Shown: positions 8,383 through 18,993, numbered from the stretch's first letter. The stretch: DNA of 64,000 nt from an uncultured Bacteroidales bacterium (GCA_949289565.1 CASEOO010000029.1:18501-82500); one strand, 5' to 3'. Numbers and translations: made by a program. The notes: generated from the letters alone by a model not told the origin.

Positions 8383-9106
8383 TCCCTTTCCGGTCAAATT
8401 CGAAATTTTTAAGCATCGCGTATCCCCATCTGACATTCAGAACAATCAGTATCGCCAGAATGCATATTGTCGCCGTCCTTGCGATCTCGGCAGAGACAGC
8501 CCCTGCCGCTTTCAGTATGCCGGGCAGAAAGAGGACAGCCATGTACAGGATGGCCGCGGCACATATTTTCCATGCCTTGCGCCCCATGTTCCGCCTGGCA
8601 AATGGCACGAACCATGTGATCCCGCTTGTCAGCATACATGCAGTCAATACATCATTCCATCCCCATCCGCCGGTCCTGAAGAATAGAAGCTGTATGCTGT
8701 CTGACTGTCCCGGATAGAGGAAATGTCCTGCGGCGGTGTATATCGCAGAACCGAGAACAGCCGCTGAAAATATGATGACGGCGCTTGTTATGGCGGTCCC
8801 TGCATACAATGCAGCATATTTTTCTGCTGGAGACGCAGGAACGAGCATCCTGTTTATGGCATTGTTCTCCGAAGTCAGGTCACGGTAGAGATCCAGAATC
8901 ACGAATGATATCAGAACCAGCATCAAGTCTTCTGTGACAGTCATCATGCCGTCAAGATTCCCCTCGTCAGCCAGAAAAGAGAGCCCCGTAATGAAGACTA
9001 TAAGGAAAACCAGGGCCGGCACTGTTTTACGCGGGCTGTTGAAATATGTGCTGCAAAGCTGGAGACGGCAGAATCCGGCCATCCTCCTGAAACTGAAATT
9101 GATCAT
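8375..9106 (-). CDS. Integral membrane protein, probable ABC-2 type permease partner
   Basis: 243 residues from ATG 9106, which forms an ATGA overlap with the stop of the ABC ATPase gene, so the two are translationally coupled. Several hydrophobic spans are visible, including VPALVFLIVFITGL, LMLVLISFVILDLY, TSAVIIFSAAVLGSAI, AAAILYMAVLFLPGIL and the C-terminal ATICILAILIVL. No family name can be read from the sequence, but position and topology fit the membrane subunit of an ABC exporter. The final residues overlap the regulator's start by 8 bases. Confidence 0.75.
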   Translation of the reverse strand: MINFSFRRMAGFCRLQLCSTYFNSPRKTVPALVFLIVFITGLSFLADEGNLDGMMTVTEDLMLVLISFVILDLYRDLTSENNAINRMLVPASPAEKYAALYAGTAITSAVIIFSAAVLGSAIYTAAGHFLYPGQSDSIQLLFFRTGGWGWNDVLTACMLTSGITWFVPFARRNMGRKAWKICAAAILYMAVLFLPGILKAAGAVSAEIARTATICILAILIVLNVRWGYAMLKNFEFDRKGND

Positions 9107-9912
9107 AATAATTTTCCTTTTATTGCTGCGTTGAAGAACATCTCCAGATCTATCGCCCCAGCCTCGTTCTCTCTTCTTTTCCTGATTGTACGGTATCCGC
9201 CGGCGCAAGGCTCAGAGTACAATGCTCCTTCGTCAGAGCCTGCATATCCGAAGCTCCAGCTGTCGGAAATTTCTTCCGAGGACTTTGCGAGCATACCTCC
9301 CTTCCCGTCCAGAATCAATATGTCTGACAATATATTTTCCAGGTCAGCCGGTATGTGGGTGGAAATCAATGCTGTCCTGTCGTCGCCGAGGTGCTTCAGC
9401 AGAAGTTTTCTGAAAAGGCTTCGCGAAGGAATGTCCATTCCGTTCATGGGTTCGTCCATGAGCAGGTATTCGGCCCCGCAGGCCAATGCGATGCTGAACA
9501 GGAATTTTCTCTTTTCGCCTGTCGACAGGATTCCGAGATCTCCGGTTTTCGGATTTATCCCCGATTCTTCCAGACAATCCCCCAGAATTTCATCGCTGAA
9601 ACCAGGGTAGAATGCCCTGTGCAGGGCAATGAATTTTTCCATGCTCTGCCGTCCGAACTTGAATTCTGCCTGCATGTAGAATATCTTTTCTAAAGTTGCC
9701 GTGTCCCTTGCCGCTGTGTCAAGTCCGTCAGCCGTGATTCTGCCCTGTCCTGGGAAAAGCATTCCTGACATCAGTTTCAGCAGGGTGGTCTTTCCGGAGC
9801 CGTTGACTCCGAGAAGCCCGTATATGCGTCCCTCATGCAGCTCCGCCGAGATGTTGCTGAGCAGGGGAGTGTCCTTCCCGTAGCCGAACGTCAAATTTTC
9901 TATTGCGATCAT
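9103..9912 (-). CDS. ABC transporter ATP-binding protein
   Basis: 269 residues. Walker A GVNGSGKTT (about 35-43), Q-loop region YMQAEFKF, signature LSTGEKRK, Walker B EYLLMDEPMNGMD and switch His in ISTHI are all present, so it should hydrolyse ATP. The ABC core ends near residue 215, followed by a short C-terminal tail. It is the first gene of a four-gene minus-strand operon (ATPase, membrane subunit, GntR regulator, UvrA-like protein). The arrangement resembles drug-exporter sets such as DrrAB. The substrate is unknown. Confidence 0.92.
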   Translation of the reverse strand: MIAIENLTFGYGKDTPLLSNISAELHEGRIYGLLGVNGSGKTTLLKLMSGMLFPGQGRITADGLDTAARDTATLEKIFYMQAEFKFGRQSMEKFIALHRAFYPGFSDEILGDCLEESGINPKTGDLGILSTGEKRKFLFSIALACGAEYLLMDEPMNGMDIPSRSLFRKLLLKHLGDDRTALISTHIPADLENILSDILILDGKGGMLAKSSEEISDSWSFGYAGSDEGALYSEPCAGGYRTIRKRRENEAGAIDLEMFFNAAIKGKLL

Positions 9913-9937
9913 GCCTTTGCTGTATTATTGTTTCACT

Positions 9938-9955
9938 GTTCTACTTATGTAGTAC
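9938..9955. promoter_or_regulatory. Candidate GntR operator at the ABC/UvrA-like operon start
   Basis: GTTCTACTTATGTAGTAC is an imperfect palindrome (7 of 9 half-site positions match, core CTAC-n4-GTAG). It lies between the -7 box (9960-9967) and the start codon (9912), at the expected transcription start. A repressor bound here would block the operon, and the operon encodes a YtrA-type regulator. Confidence 0.5.
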
Positions 9956-9959
9956 ACTG

Positions 9960-9990
9960 CAAAAGTATAATATTTTCTTTAATTTCCAAA
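9960..9990 (-). promoter_or_regulatory. Promoter of the ABC/GntR/UvrA-like operon
   Basis: On the minus strand a TTTG (-33; 9987-9990) and TACTTTTG (-7; 9960-9967) are separated by 19 bases, the standard Bacteroidetes housekeeping promoter. The ABC ATPase start codon follows 48 bases downstream. Confidence 0.75.
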
Positions 9991-10112
9991 GATAAAATAT
10001 GAAATTCATCGTCTGTTTTCGCAGTTTGGTCTGAAAATTTCTTTAATATATTACTTTTATATTAAAATTAACCCGCTTATATTGTCGGGCTACATTAAAA
10101 TTTGCAGACAGC

Positions 10113-10589
10113 ATGAATAAGAATAATATTCTGGAACCATTGCTGCATATACTGGTGCTGGTGATTCTCTTCGGTTTTCCGTACACTTTTATGGGCAGTC
10201 ATGAAGTTGTGGACTGGAAAACAGTCGTCAACAGAAGCATAATACCTCTGGCATTGTGCATTATATTTTATGCGGATTATTTTCTGCTTGTCCCCAGGCT
10301 GCTGTTCAACGGCAGGACTGCGATGTGGTTTTATGTCAATATATGCCTGGCACTGCTGCTTGCCGGAGTGATGAGGCTGTGGCAGTGGTATTTTTTTCTC
10401 GGTGATTCGCTGCCTCTTCCTCCGCCAGTCTCCGGAATGGAACCATTCGAGTCTGTGAGGCCTGGCATTGAAATATCTTTCTTTTGCAGAGAATATTCAG
10501 ACTTTAGTCTCTTTCCTGCGGCTGTTGGGCGATTTCATTTGGTGACCTGCGGCCGGAAAGGTATTTTCGGAACAAAAATTTCGATATGA
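10113..10589 (+). pseudogene. N-terminal remnant of a LytS/YesM-type sensor histidine kinase
   Basis: 158 residues. Residues 1-100 look like the multi-span membrane sensor of LytTR-associated histidine kinases: ILVLVILFGFPYTF, SIIPLALCIIFYADYFLLVPRLLF and MWFYVNICLALLLAGVMRLW, then a proline-rich loop. After about residue 118 the sequence is unlike any kinase, the third span is degraded, and the HisKA-type and HATPase domains are missing. No LytTR response regulator follows. Its stop forms an ATGA overlap with the Kelch lipoprotein start, so the remnant may still be translated and coupled. Most likely a kinase gene truncated by deletion; a short functional membrane protein cannot be excluded. 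Confidence 0.6.
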
Positions 10590-11602
10590 AAAAAGACAAT
10601 TGGTTATTGATTGCGTTATTGGCATTGGCATTGCCGCTTGGCGGCTGTTCAGACGATGATGATGAAGACGAACTTGTGGGCAATTGGGTGAAGGTTTCCG
10701 ATTTTGACGGGGTGGCCAGATGTTCTGCGGTGACTTTTACCGTGGACGGGAAGGTCTATGTGGCGTCCGGAGGATATGGCGGCTATAAATACAAGCTGAA
10801 CGACCTGTGGGTCTTCAATGAGGACAGCGGTACCTGGACGCAGAAAGCTTCTATGGAAGGAACGGCCAGGACTTATGCTGTCGGATTCGCTACTGACAGA
10901 TACGGCTATGTAGGGCTGGGCTATGACGGAGACAGCTATCTGAAGGACTTCTGGAGGTACGATCCGGAGTCGAATTCGTGGGAGAAGGCGTCGGATTTCG
11001 GCGGTTCTGCCAGACGTGCGGCTGTGTCTTTCAGCGTGCTTGGGACGGGCTATGTCGGATGCGGCTTTGACGGAAATCATCTGAAGGATTTCTGGAAATA
11101 CAATGAAGAAGCGGACAGCTGGGAGCAGATAACCAGTATCGGAGGTTCGAAGCGTATAGGAGCGTCATCTTTTGTCATCAATGACATAGCTTATGTCGTA
11201 GGAGGGGAGAACAATTCCGATGTGGTGACTGATTTCTGGGCATTCGATCCTTCGACTGGAACATGGACAGAGAAAAGAGAAATTGCAAATGTGAGCGATG
11301 AAGAATATGATGATGATTATTCTACTATACCTCGTTCATATGGAGTTGCTTTTTCAATGTATGGACTTGGCTATTTTACTTGCGGGGAGAATGCCGGTTC
11401 AGGACGGTCGAACACTTGGGAGTACAATCCTTCTGACGATACGTGGACTGAGCGTACATCATTTGAGGGCGGTACACGCAGCGAGGCTGTCGGCTTTTCA
11501 ATAAACAACAAGGGATATGTCCTGACCGGGAAGAGCGGCACTGCCCAATATGATGACATGTGGCAATTCTTCCCTCAAGATGAATATGACGAGAATGACT
11601 GA
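10586..11602 (+). CDS. Kelch-repeat beta-propeller lipoprotein, probably surface exposed
   Basis: 338 residues. A lipoprotein signal peptide (LLALALPLGGC, Cys21) is followed directly by SDDDDED, the acidic tract that in Bacteroidota acts as the surface-export signal. Six Kelch blades follow, each with a GY/VYV-x-GG strand and a D-(L/F/T/M)-W-x-(F/Y) plus W-T/E strand, so a six-bladed propeller is expected. It is linked to a DUF4907 gene, whose start overlaps its 3' end by 8 bases. The ligand is unknown; NanM-like epimerases share the fold, but no catalytic assignment is justified. Confidence 0.85.
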   Translation: MKKDNWLLIALLALALPLGGCSDDDDEDELVGNWVKVSDFDGVARCSAVTFTVDGKVYVASGGYGGYKYKLNDLWVFNEDSGTWTQKASMEGTARTYAVGFATDRYGYVGLGYDGDSYLKDFWRYDPESNSWEKASDFGGSARRAAVSFSVLGTGYVGCGFDGNHLKDFWKYNEEADSWEQITSIGGSKRIGASSFVINDIAYVVGGENNSDVVTDFWAFDPSTGTWTEKREIANVSDEEYDDDYSTIPRSYGVAFSMYGLGYFTCGENAGSGRSNTWEYNPSDDTWTERTSFEGGTRSEAVGFSINNKGYVLTGKSGTAQYDDMWQFFPQDEYDEND

Positions 11603-11921
11603 CAGCTGGAAAAAAAGGACAGTGCTTTTTTCTGCCTGCATTTTTATGGTTATTTTAGCGGCAGTGTCATATTCCCGTTCCTTGCGGGTGCATGGCCATT
11701 TGTTCCGCTCCGGCGGCGGATGGGGATATGACATTGTTTATAAAGGGAAGACGTTGATCCATCAGCCTTTTATGCCGGCTTTGCCCGGCAATGTACCTTT
11801 TCCTGACCGCCGGTCCGCCAGGGCCATCGCCGGTCAGGTGGCATCAAATATCAGGGCGGGGGAGTCTCCTGCTGTCAGTGCGGAAGAAGTCAGGAAGCTT
11901 ATGCCAGAGACCCTCCGATGA
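11595..11921 (+). CDS. DUF4907 family small membrane-anchored protein
   Basis: 108 residues from ATG 11595, which overlaps the Kelch gene by 8 bases; frames starting upstream lie inside that gene. One N-terminal hydrophobic span (TVLFSACIFMVILAAVSY) is followed by the DUF4907 pattern GGGWGYDIVYKGKTLIHQP, PALPGN, and a helical end with AIAGQVASNIRAGESP. Function is unknown. It is paired with the Kelch lipoprotein. Its 3' end overlaps the convergent atpG end by 23 bases, leaving no room for a terminator between them. Confidence 0.75.
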   Translation: MTDSWKKRTVLFSACIFMVILAAVSYSRSLRVHGHLFRSGGGWGYDIVYKGKTLIHQPFMPALPGNVPFPDRRSARAIAGQVASNIRAGESPAVSAEEVRKLMPETLR

Positions 11922-12777
11922 TGTCCTGGAGTTCGTTGGTGATTTCCTGCTGACGTTGCTTGTTGTACAGGATGCGTATTTCGTCGAGCAGCTGGTTGCC
12001 GTTGTCGGTGGCCAGCTGCATCGCCATCATCCTGGCCGCATGTTCTGCCGCATTCGCATCCAGAACTACAGAATATATTTTCAGAAGAAGCACTTTCGGC
12101 AGGAGAGTCTCCAGAAGGGAGTTCATGTCAGGCTCCACTATAAAGTCCGATATGCCGTGATGCTCCTCGCTGTCGTGAAGCGACGAATCCAGTGATACCG
12201 GCAGATATGTCTCGTTTACAGGTACTTGTGTGGCTGTGGACTTGCAGTGGGTATACACCAGCTCGATTTTGTCCACTTCCTTTTCTGTGAACAGCTCCAT
12301 AAGCTTTCTGGCCAGAGAGCAAGCCTCTTCATATGAAGGCTTGTCTGCCAGATGAGTGTAGTCGCCTTCCGTGGTGAATCCCATTTTTTTCGCCACGTCC
12401 TCCATTTTTCTGCCTATGGCGAAAACCATGATGTCCTTTTTCGAAAGGCCTGCATCGGTATACCTTTTCACAGCTTCAGAGAAATGCTTGACAGCATTTG
12501 AGTTGAATGCTCCGCATAAAGACGTGTTCGAGGCGAAGGCCACTATAGCCGCTTTTTTCAGCGGTCTCTGCGCTATGTACAAGTCTCCAGCAGACGCTTC
12601 ACCTGCCAGAAGGTCTGCCAGGATATGATGCATCTGTCTCTGGTATGGCAGAAGGTTCCCTATGGCATTCTGTGCTTTGCGCAGCTTTGAAGACGCCACC
12701 AGCTTCATGGCTGATGTGATTTTCATGATGCCGTTCACGGAATTGATTCTGTCTTTTATTTCTTTCAGTGATGCCAT
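11899..12777 (-). CDS. atpG: ATP synthase F1 gamma subunit
   Basis: 292 residues, the family's usual length. The N-terminal helix MASLKEIKDRINSVNGIMKITSAMKLVA and the C-terminal helix LYNKQRQQEITNELQDIIGG form the coiled-coil rotor shaft; SNTSLCGAFN is the conserved strand of the globular part. It couples Fo rotation to catalysis in F1. Last gene of the operon, 52 bases after atpA. Its 3' end overlaps the convergent DUF4907 gene. Confidence 0.97.
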   Translation of the reverse strand: MASLKEIKDRINSVNGIMKITSAMKLVASSKLRKAQNAIGNLLPYQRQMHHILADLLAGEASAGDLYIAQRPLKKAAIVAFASNTSLCGAFNSNAVKHFSEAVKRYTDAGLSKKDIMVFAIGRKMEDVAKKMGFTTEGDYTHLADKPSYEEACSLARKLMELFTEKEVDKIELVYTHCKSTATQVPVNETYLPVSLDSSLHDSEEHHGISDFIVEPDMNSLLETLLPKVLLLKIYSVVLDANAAEHAARMMAMQLATDNGNQLLDEIRILYNKQRQQEITNELQDIIGGSLA

Positions 12778-12829
12778 TATTCTATACCTTCCGTAATTTG
12801 CTTGTCTAATTTATCTTTGAATGCGTGCA

Positions 12830-14419
12830 TTATTTACGTCTGAACTGAGCGGCCGTCGCGGCGGCTTCCTTTTCTATAATCAGTTCAATGTTTCTGTCTA
12901 TCTGCCCTGCTGCGAGCGGAGCCAGCACATCAGTTTCGTGCGATGCGTGCATCCTGTCGAGGAATGAAGACTGGAATTCCTGCACTTTGTCCAGCGGCAC
13001 GTCCTTCATCAGGCCTCGAGTCCCGCAATACAGTATGGCCACCTGGTCTCCCACAGGCATAGGGGAGTACTGCGGCTGGATAAGGAGCTGGTTGTTCTTT
13101 CTTCCACGGTCGATGGCCATGGCAGTCACAGGGTCCATGTCGCTGCTGAATTTGGAGAATGACTCCAGCTCACGGTACTGGGCCTGGTCTATTTTCAGAG
13201 TGCCTGCCACTTTCTTCATGCTTTTGACCTGGGCGCTTCCTCCTACTCGCGACACAGAAATGCCGACGTTGATGGCAGGGCGGAAACCCTGGTTGAACAG
13301 GTCTGTCTCCAGAAATATCTGTCCGTCCGTGATGGAAATCACGTTGGTAGGAATATATGCAGACACGTCTCCGTTCTGTGTTTCTATGATAGGCAGGGCA
13401 GTCAGCGAGCCTCCGCATCTGACTTTTCCTTTCAGGCTTTCAGGAAGGTCGTTCATCTGTTCGGCCACTTCCTGCTGGTTTATGATCTTGGCCGCGCGCT
13501 CCAGAAGTCTGGAGTGCAGGTAGAAGATGTCCCCAGGGTATGCTTCACGGCCGGATGGCCTTCTAAGTATCAGTGACACTTCCCTGTATGCCACGGCCTG
13601 TTTCGAAAGGTCGTCGTATACCACGAGGGCGTGACGTCCCGTATCTCTGAAATATTCACCGATAGCCGCTCCGGCGAATGCCGCGAAATATTGCATGGCG
13701 GCCGGATCTGCCGCTGTGGCGGCCACAACGATAGTATAGTCCATGGCGCCTTTCTCGCGGAGAGTGTTGACAATGTTCGCAATGGTTGACCCCTTCTGGC
13801 CGATAGCTACATAGATGCAGTATACAGGCTTCCCTGCCAGGTAGTTTTCCCTCTGGTTGATGATCGTGTCAATGGCGATTGCAGTCTTTCCTGTCTGGCG
13901 GTCGCCGATGATAAGCTCTCTCTGTCCGCGTCCGATAGGAATCATGGCATCGATAGCTTTCAGACCTGTCTGCAGCGGCTCTGTCACAGGCTGGCGGAAT
14001 ATCACTCCAGGCGCCTTTCTTTCCAGTGGCATTTCCACCAGGTCGCCGCCTATTTTCCCACGGCCGTCCAGCGGTGTCCCTAACGGGTCTACGACTCTGC
14101 CAAGCATGCCGTCTCCGACATTGATGGATGCGATATGTTTCGTCCTGTGCACTGTCATGCCTTCTTTGATCTGGTCGGTCGGTCCCAGCAGAACTGCTCC
14201 GACATTGTCTTCTTCGAGGTTCATGACCACAGCCTTGATGCCGTTCTCGAATTCAAGAAGTTCGTTCGCCTCGGCATTCTGCACTCCGTAAATTCTCACT
14301 ACTCCGTCGCTTACCTGGAGCACTTCTCCCACTTCTTCGAATTTCAGATCGGTATCTATTTCTTTCAGCTGCCTGAGCAGCACCTCTGAAACTTCGCTTG
14401 GTTTTATATTCTGTGACAT
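12830..14419 (-). CDS. atpA: ATP synthase F1 alpha subunit
   Basis: 529 residues. The P-loop GDRQTGKT (172-179), [23 protein letters not shown] and [27 protein letters not shown] are diagnostic of the non-catalytic nucleotide-binding alpha chain, which alternates with beta in the F1 hexamer and carries the arginine finger ([10 protein letters not shown]). It lies 64 bases after atpH in the operon. Confidence 0.98.
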   Translation of the reverse strand: MSQNIKPSEVSEVLLRQLKEIDTDLKFEEVGEVLQVSDGVVRIYGVQNAEANELLEFENGIKAVVMNLEEDNVGAVLLGPTDQIKEGMTVHRTKHIASINVGDGMLGRVVDPLGTPLDGRGKIGGDLVEMPLERKAPGVIFRQPVTEPLQTGLKAIDAMIPIGRGQRELIIGDRQTGKTAIAIDTIINQRENYLAGKPVYCIYVAIGQKGSTIANIVNTLREKGAMDYTIVVAATAADPAAMQYFAAFAGAAIGEYFRDTGRHALVVYDDLSKQAVAYREVSLILRRPSGREAYPGDIFYLHSRLLERAAKIINQQEVAEQMNDLPESLKGKVRCGGSLTALPIIETQNGDVSAYIPTNVISITDGQIFLETDLFNQGFRPAINVGISVSRVGGSAQVKSMKKVAGTLKIDQAQYRELESFSKFSSDMDPVTAMAIDRGRKNNQLLIQPQYSPMPVGDQVAILYCGTRGLMKDVPLDKVQEFQSSFLDRMHASHETDVLAPLAAGQIDRNIELIIEKEAAATAAQFRRK

Positions 14420-14483
14420 AAATTCCGTTTTAAAAATTTTTCTCTCGCCTCGTCATGCATTCTTCCGCTTGCGGGCGGGGGAT

Positions 14484-15047
14484 TCAGACTATCCTCCTGT
14501 TCTTTTCGATGAATTGTTTCCGCACTGACTTGAGCTGGGCCGAGGTGCTGGCATCCAGCCTGAGCCCGTCTATCTCGAATATGAACCCTCCGATTATCGA
14601 AGGGTCGACTCTATGTTCGAACAGCACCGAGTCGCCCTTGCGTTCACGGATGATATCTGATATCTTTTTCTCGAGTTCGGTGTCGGGTATGGCAGTGATC
14701 AGACGGCTCTCCTTTATGTTATGAGCGTCTCTGTACTGCCGGATGAAGGACAGCAGCATGAATCTGAGATATTTGGTTCTGCGTTTTTTCATCACCAGAC
14801 GAATGAAGCTCTGCAGTTCATCTGCCATTTTTTCATCGCCGAGTGCAGAAGACAGAAGCGAGAATTTTTGCGAGTCAGATACACTCATGGGATTGTCCAG
14901 CAGATTCCTGAGCTGTGGCAGAGCAGACATGCTGCCTGCCAGTGTCTTCACCTGTCTGTATACCAGTTTCTCGTGTCCTGACTCTGATGAAAATTTCAGC
15001 AATGCCGAGGCGTATCTTGCAGAAATAGTTCCCGTGTTCATGTCCAT
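14484..15047 (-). CDS. atpH: ATP synthase F1 delta subunit (OSCP homologue)
   Basis: 187 residues, all-helical N-terminal part (ISARYASALLKFS) and the conserved C-terminal signature DPSIIGGFIFEIDGLRLDASTSAQL. It links the b-subunit stator to the top of F1. It starts at 15047 (Met3 at 15041 is an alternative), 9 bases after atpF, and precedes atpA. Confidence 0.94.
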   Translation of the reverse strand: MDMNTGTISARYASALLKFSSESGHEKLVYRQVKTLAGSMSALPQLRNLLDNPMSVSDSQKFSLLSSALGDEKMADELQSFIRLVMKKRRTKYLRFMLLSFIRQYRDAHNIKESRLITAIPDTELEKKISDIIRERKGDSVLFEHRVDPSIIGGFIFEIDGLRLDASTSAQLKSVRKQFIEKNRRIV

Positions 15048-15056
15048 TTCCTCTTA

Positions 15057-15572
15057 TCAGCTGCGTGCGGTGTCCGGATCTATCTTAAGAGACTCCTCCA
15101 CCATTTTTTCTATAAGTTCTTTCTGCTCTTTGTCTGCCGCCAATGTTTTTCTGAGCACTTTTTCAGCGACATTGACCGACAGCAGTGCCACCTGGCTGCG
15201 AATCTGGCTTATGGCGCTTTCCTTGTCTGCTTCAATCTGGACTTTGGCCTCAGCTATGATTTTCGCCGCTTCGTCTCTGGCCTGCTCCTGAGCCTGTCTT
15301 ACGATATTGTTTCTGGCTTCTGCCGCCTCTTTCAATATCTTGTTCTGCTCTTCACGTGCCTCTCTGATGATGCGTTCCTGCTCCTTCAGAAGGTTCGACA
15401 TCTTCTCGTCGGCCTTTTTGGCAAGCGCCAGGGACTCGCTGATGTAGTTCTTGCGCTTTTCTACCATCGAAGTGATGACTGGAAAGCCCCATTTCGCGAG
15501 GATGGCAAGCACCGCCACGAAAATGACGAGCATCCAGAACAGGAGGCCGGTGTCAGGCATTAACAGTGACAT
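15057..15572 (-). CDS. atpF: ATP synthase Fo b subunit
   Basis: 171 residues. One N-terminal membrane span (TGLLFWMLVIFVAVLAILAKW) leads into a long charged coiled coil rich in Glu, Lys and Ala (about 30-170), the peripheral stalk. The order atpE-atpF-atpH is as expected; it lies 16 bases after atpE. Confidence 0.95.
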   Translation of the reverse strand: MSLLMPDTGLLFWMLVIFVAVLAILAKWGFPVITSMVEKRKNYISESLALAKKADEKMSNLLKEQERIIREAREEQNKILKEAAEARNNIVRQAQEQARDEAAKIIAEAKVQIEADKESAISQIRSQVALLSVNVAEKVLRKTLAADKEQKELIEKMVEESLKIDPDTARS

Positions 15573-15588
15573 CTCCTATCCTCCTGTC

Positions 15589-15855
<267 letters not shown>

Positions 15856-15879
15856 TTAAATTGTATATTTTCATTTCTT

Positions 15880-17064
15880 TTATTTATCCTCAGCCGATGC
15901 ATCCTCTGAAACCAGTATCTGCTCTCTGCCTCCGGCTTCTTCTTCCGTCTTTTCTCCCTCATGCGCCAGTCCGATGAATACTGCCGACAGCATTGTGAAT
16001 ACATATGCCTGTATGAATGCCACCAGGATTTCCAGAAGGTCCATGAATATCCCGAAAAACACGGTGATGAATGACATTGTGCCGTTTATTGCGGGCCCCA
16101 GCTTCACTGTCAGGAAGATGATGGATACAAAACTCAGTATGATGGCATGTCCGGCCATGATATTGGCGAACAGCCTTATCATGAGGGCGAACGGCTTGGT
16201 GAAGATTCCTAGGACTTCTGTCAGTGGAATCAGCGGCACAGGCACTTTCAGCCACCATGGCACATCCGGCCAGAAAATATCTTTCCAATAGTGCTTGTTT
16301 GCAAACAAGTTCACTGCTATGAATGTACATACTGCCAGTGTGAGCGTGACGGCTATATTTCCTGTGGTATTGGCTCCGCCAGGAAAGACTGGCACAATTC
16401 CCATCAGGTTGTTCACCAGAATGAAGAAAAAGGCGGTGAGCAGATAGGGCGCATACTTCCTGCTGTGATCTCCAGGGATGGCCGCTTTTATGACGTCATC
16501 GTTTATGAACGTTATCACGGGCTCCAATATGGCCGCCACCCCAGTCGGAGCTTCTTTAAGGACGTCATGTTTCCTGTACCATCGCGAGCATCCGAGTATC
16601 AGAAACACCACTATAAGGCTGTTTATCATCAGCCCGGCCACATTTTTCGTGATAGAGATGTCCAGCGGGCGTATTTCATTGCCGGAGGCATCTTTCTCGA
16701 CTATTTTACCGTCATATTTGCCGCCTTCGGCGCAATACAGTCCCTTATAAGGTCCTTCTTCAAGTTTGGATGACATGAAACAATGCCATCCTGTGCTGCT
16801 GTGCACGATGACAGGGAGCGGTATTATGATGTGCTTTTCTCCTATCTGCGTGATATGCCACTGGTATGAGTCTCCTATATGGCCGAACAGCATGGATTTG
16901 ATGTCGACATCCGGAGCCGTTTCTTCAGCGTTGTCCTGGGCGGCTTCCAATGATGCCGGAGCGTCGCCTATGTCTGGTTTCTGTCGGTCATTGGCGGTCA
17001 GAACCGCCACCGGAAAGGTGACAGCCGCGATGATGGCAATGATATGTCTGATGATTCTTCCCAT
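15880..17064 (-). CDS. atpB: ATP synthase Fo a subunit
   Basis: 394 residues, longer than the ~270 of enterobacterial homologues because of an N-terminal extension that is common in Bacteroidota. It begins with a signal-like hydrophobic stretch (IIRHIIAIIAAVTFPVAVLTA), and residues 25-140 are predicted periplasmic. The essential stator Arg is Arg297 in MIRLFANIMAGH; LVNNLMGIVPVFPG is also typical. It forms the proton half-channels with the c ring. It follows atpC by 9 bases; no atpI-like gene lies between them. Confidence 0.95.
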   Translation of the reverse strand: MGRIIRHIIAIIAAVTFPVAVLTANDRQKPDIGDAPASLEAAQDNAEETAPDVDIKSMLFGHIGDSYQWHITQIGEKHIIIPLPVIVHSSTGWHCFMSSKLEEGPYKGLYCAEGGKYDGKIVEKDASGNEIRPLDISITKNVAGLMINSLIVVFLILGCSRWYRKHDVLKEAPTGVAAILEPVITFINDDVIKAAIPGDHSRKYAPYLLTAFFFILVNNLMGIVPVFPGGANTTGNIAVTLTLAVCTFIAVNLFANKHYWKDIFWPDVPWWLKVPVPLIPLTEVLGIFTKPFALMIRLFANIMAGHAIILSFVSIIFLTVKLGPAINGTMSFITVFFGIFMDLLEILVAFIQAYVFTMLSAVFIGLAHEGEKTEEEAGGREQILVSEDASAEDK

Positions 17065-17073
17065 CCGTTCCTC

Positions 17074-17328
17074 CTAAATTTCCACGCAGGCTGATACTGT
17101 ATCGTTCTGTACTTCTGCAAAGCCGGATCTGATATGCACGGATTTGCTGGCGCCGCCTTCTGTAAATATGATGTCTCCTTCTGTCAGGGAGGTGATCAGA
17201 GGTGCATGTCCGGAAAGTACAGTGAATTCTCCGGCCGAGCCGGGAAGCTTTACCTGCCCGACCATATGCCCCGCAAGATTTTTCTCAGGTGTCAATATAT
17301 TCAGAAGTATTCCGCCTTTGTGTTTCAT
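17074..17328 (-). CDS. atpC: ATP synthase F1 epsilon subunit (short form)
   Basis: 84 residues: only the N-terminal beta-sandwich (LNILTPEKNLAGHMVGQVKLPGS, LSGHAPLITSL, VHIRSGFAEVQNDTVSACVE). The C-terminal helical hairpin that inhibits ATP hydrolysis in other bacteria is absent, which is normal in Bacteroidota. It lies 38 bases after atpD. Confidence 0.92.
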   Translation of the reverse strand: MKHKGGILLNILTPEKNLAGHMVGQVKLPGSAGEFTVLSGHAPLITSLTEGDIIFTEGGASKSVHIRSGFAEVQNDTVSACVEI

Positions 17329-17366
17329 GATAATAAGGTCCTGGTTTGTTTTTCCTGCCTCCTGTG

Positions 17367-18920
<1,554 letters not shown>

Positions 18921-18993
18921 TTATTTTTGATCTGGCTAGCCGCCAATATTGAAAATTACATGCCGCTTCCGGCCTGTATTTCCCCGAATCCCA

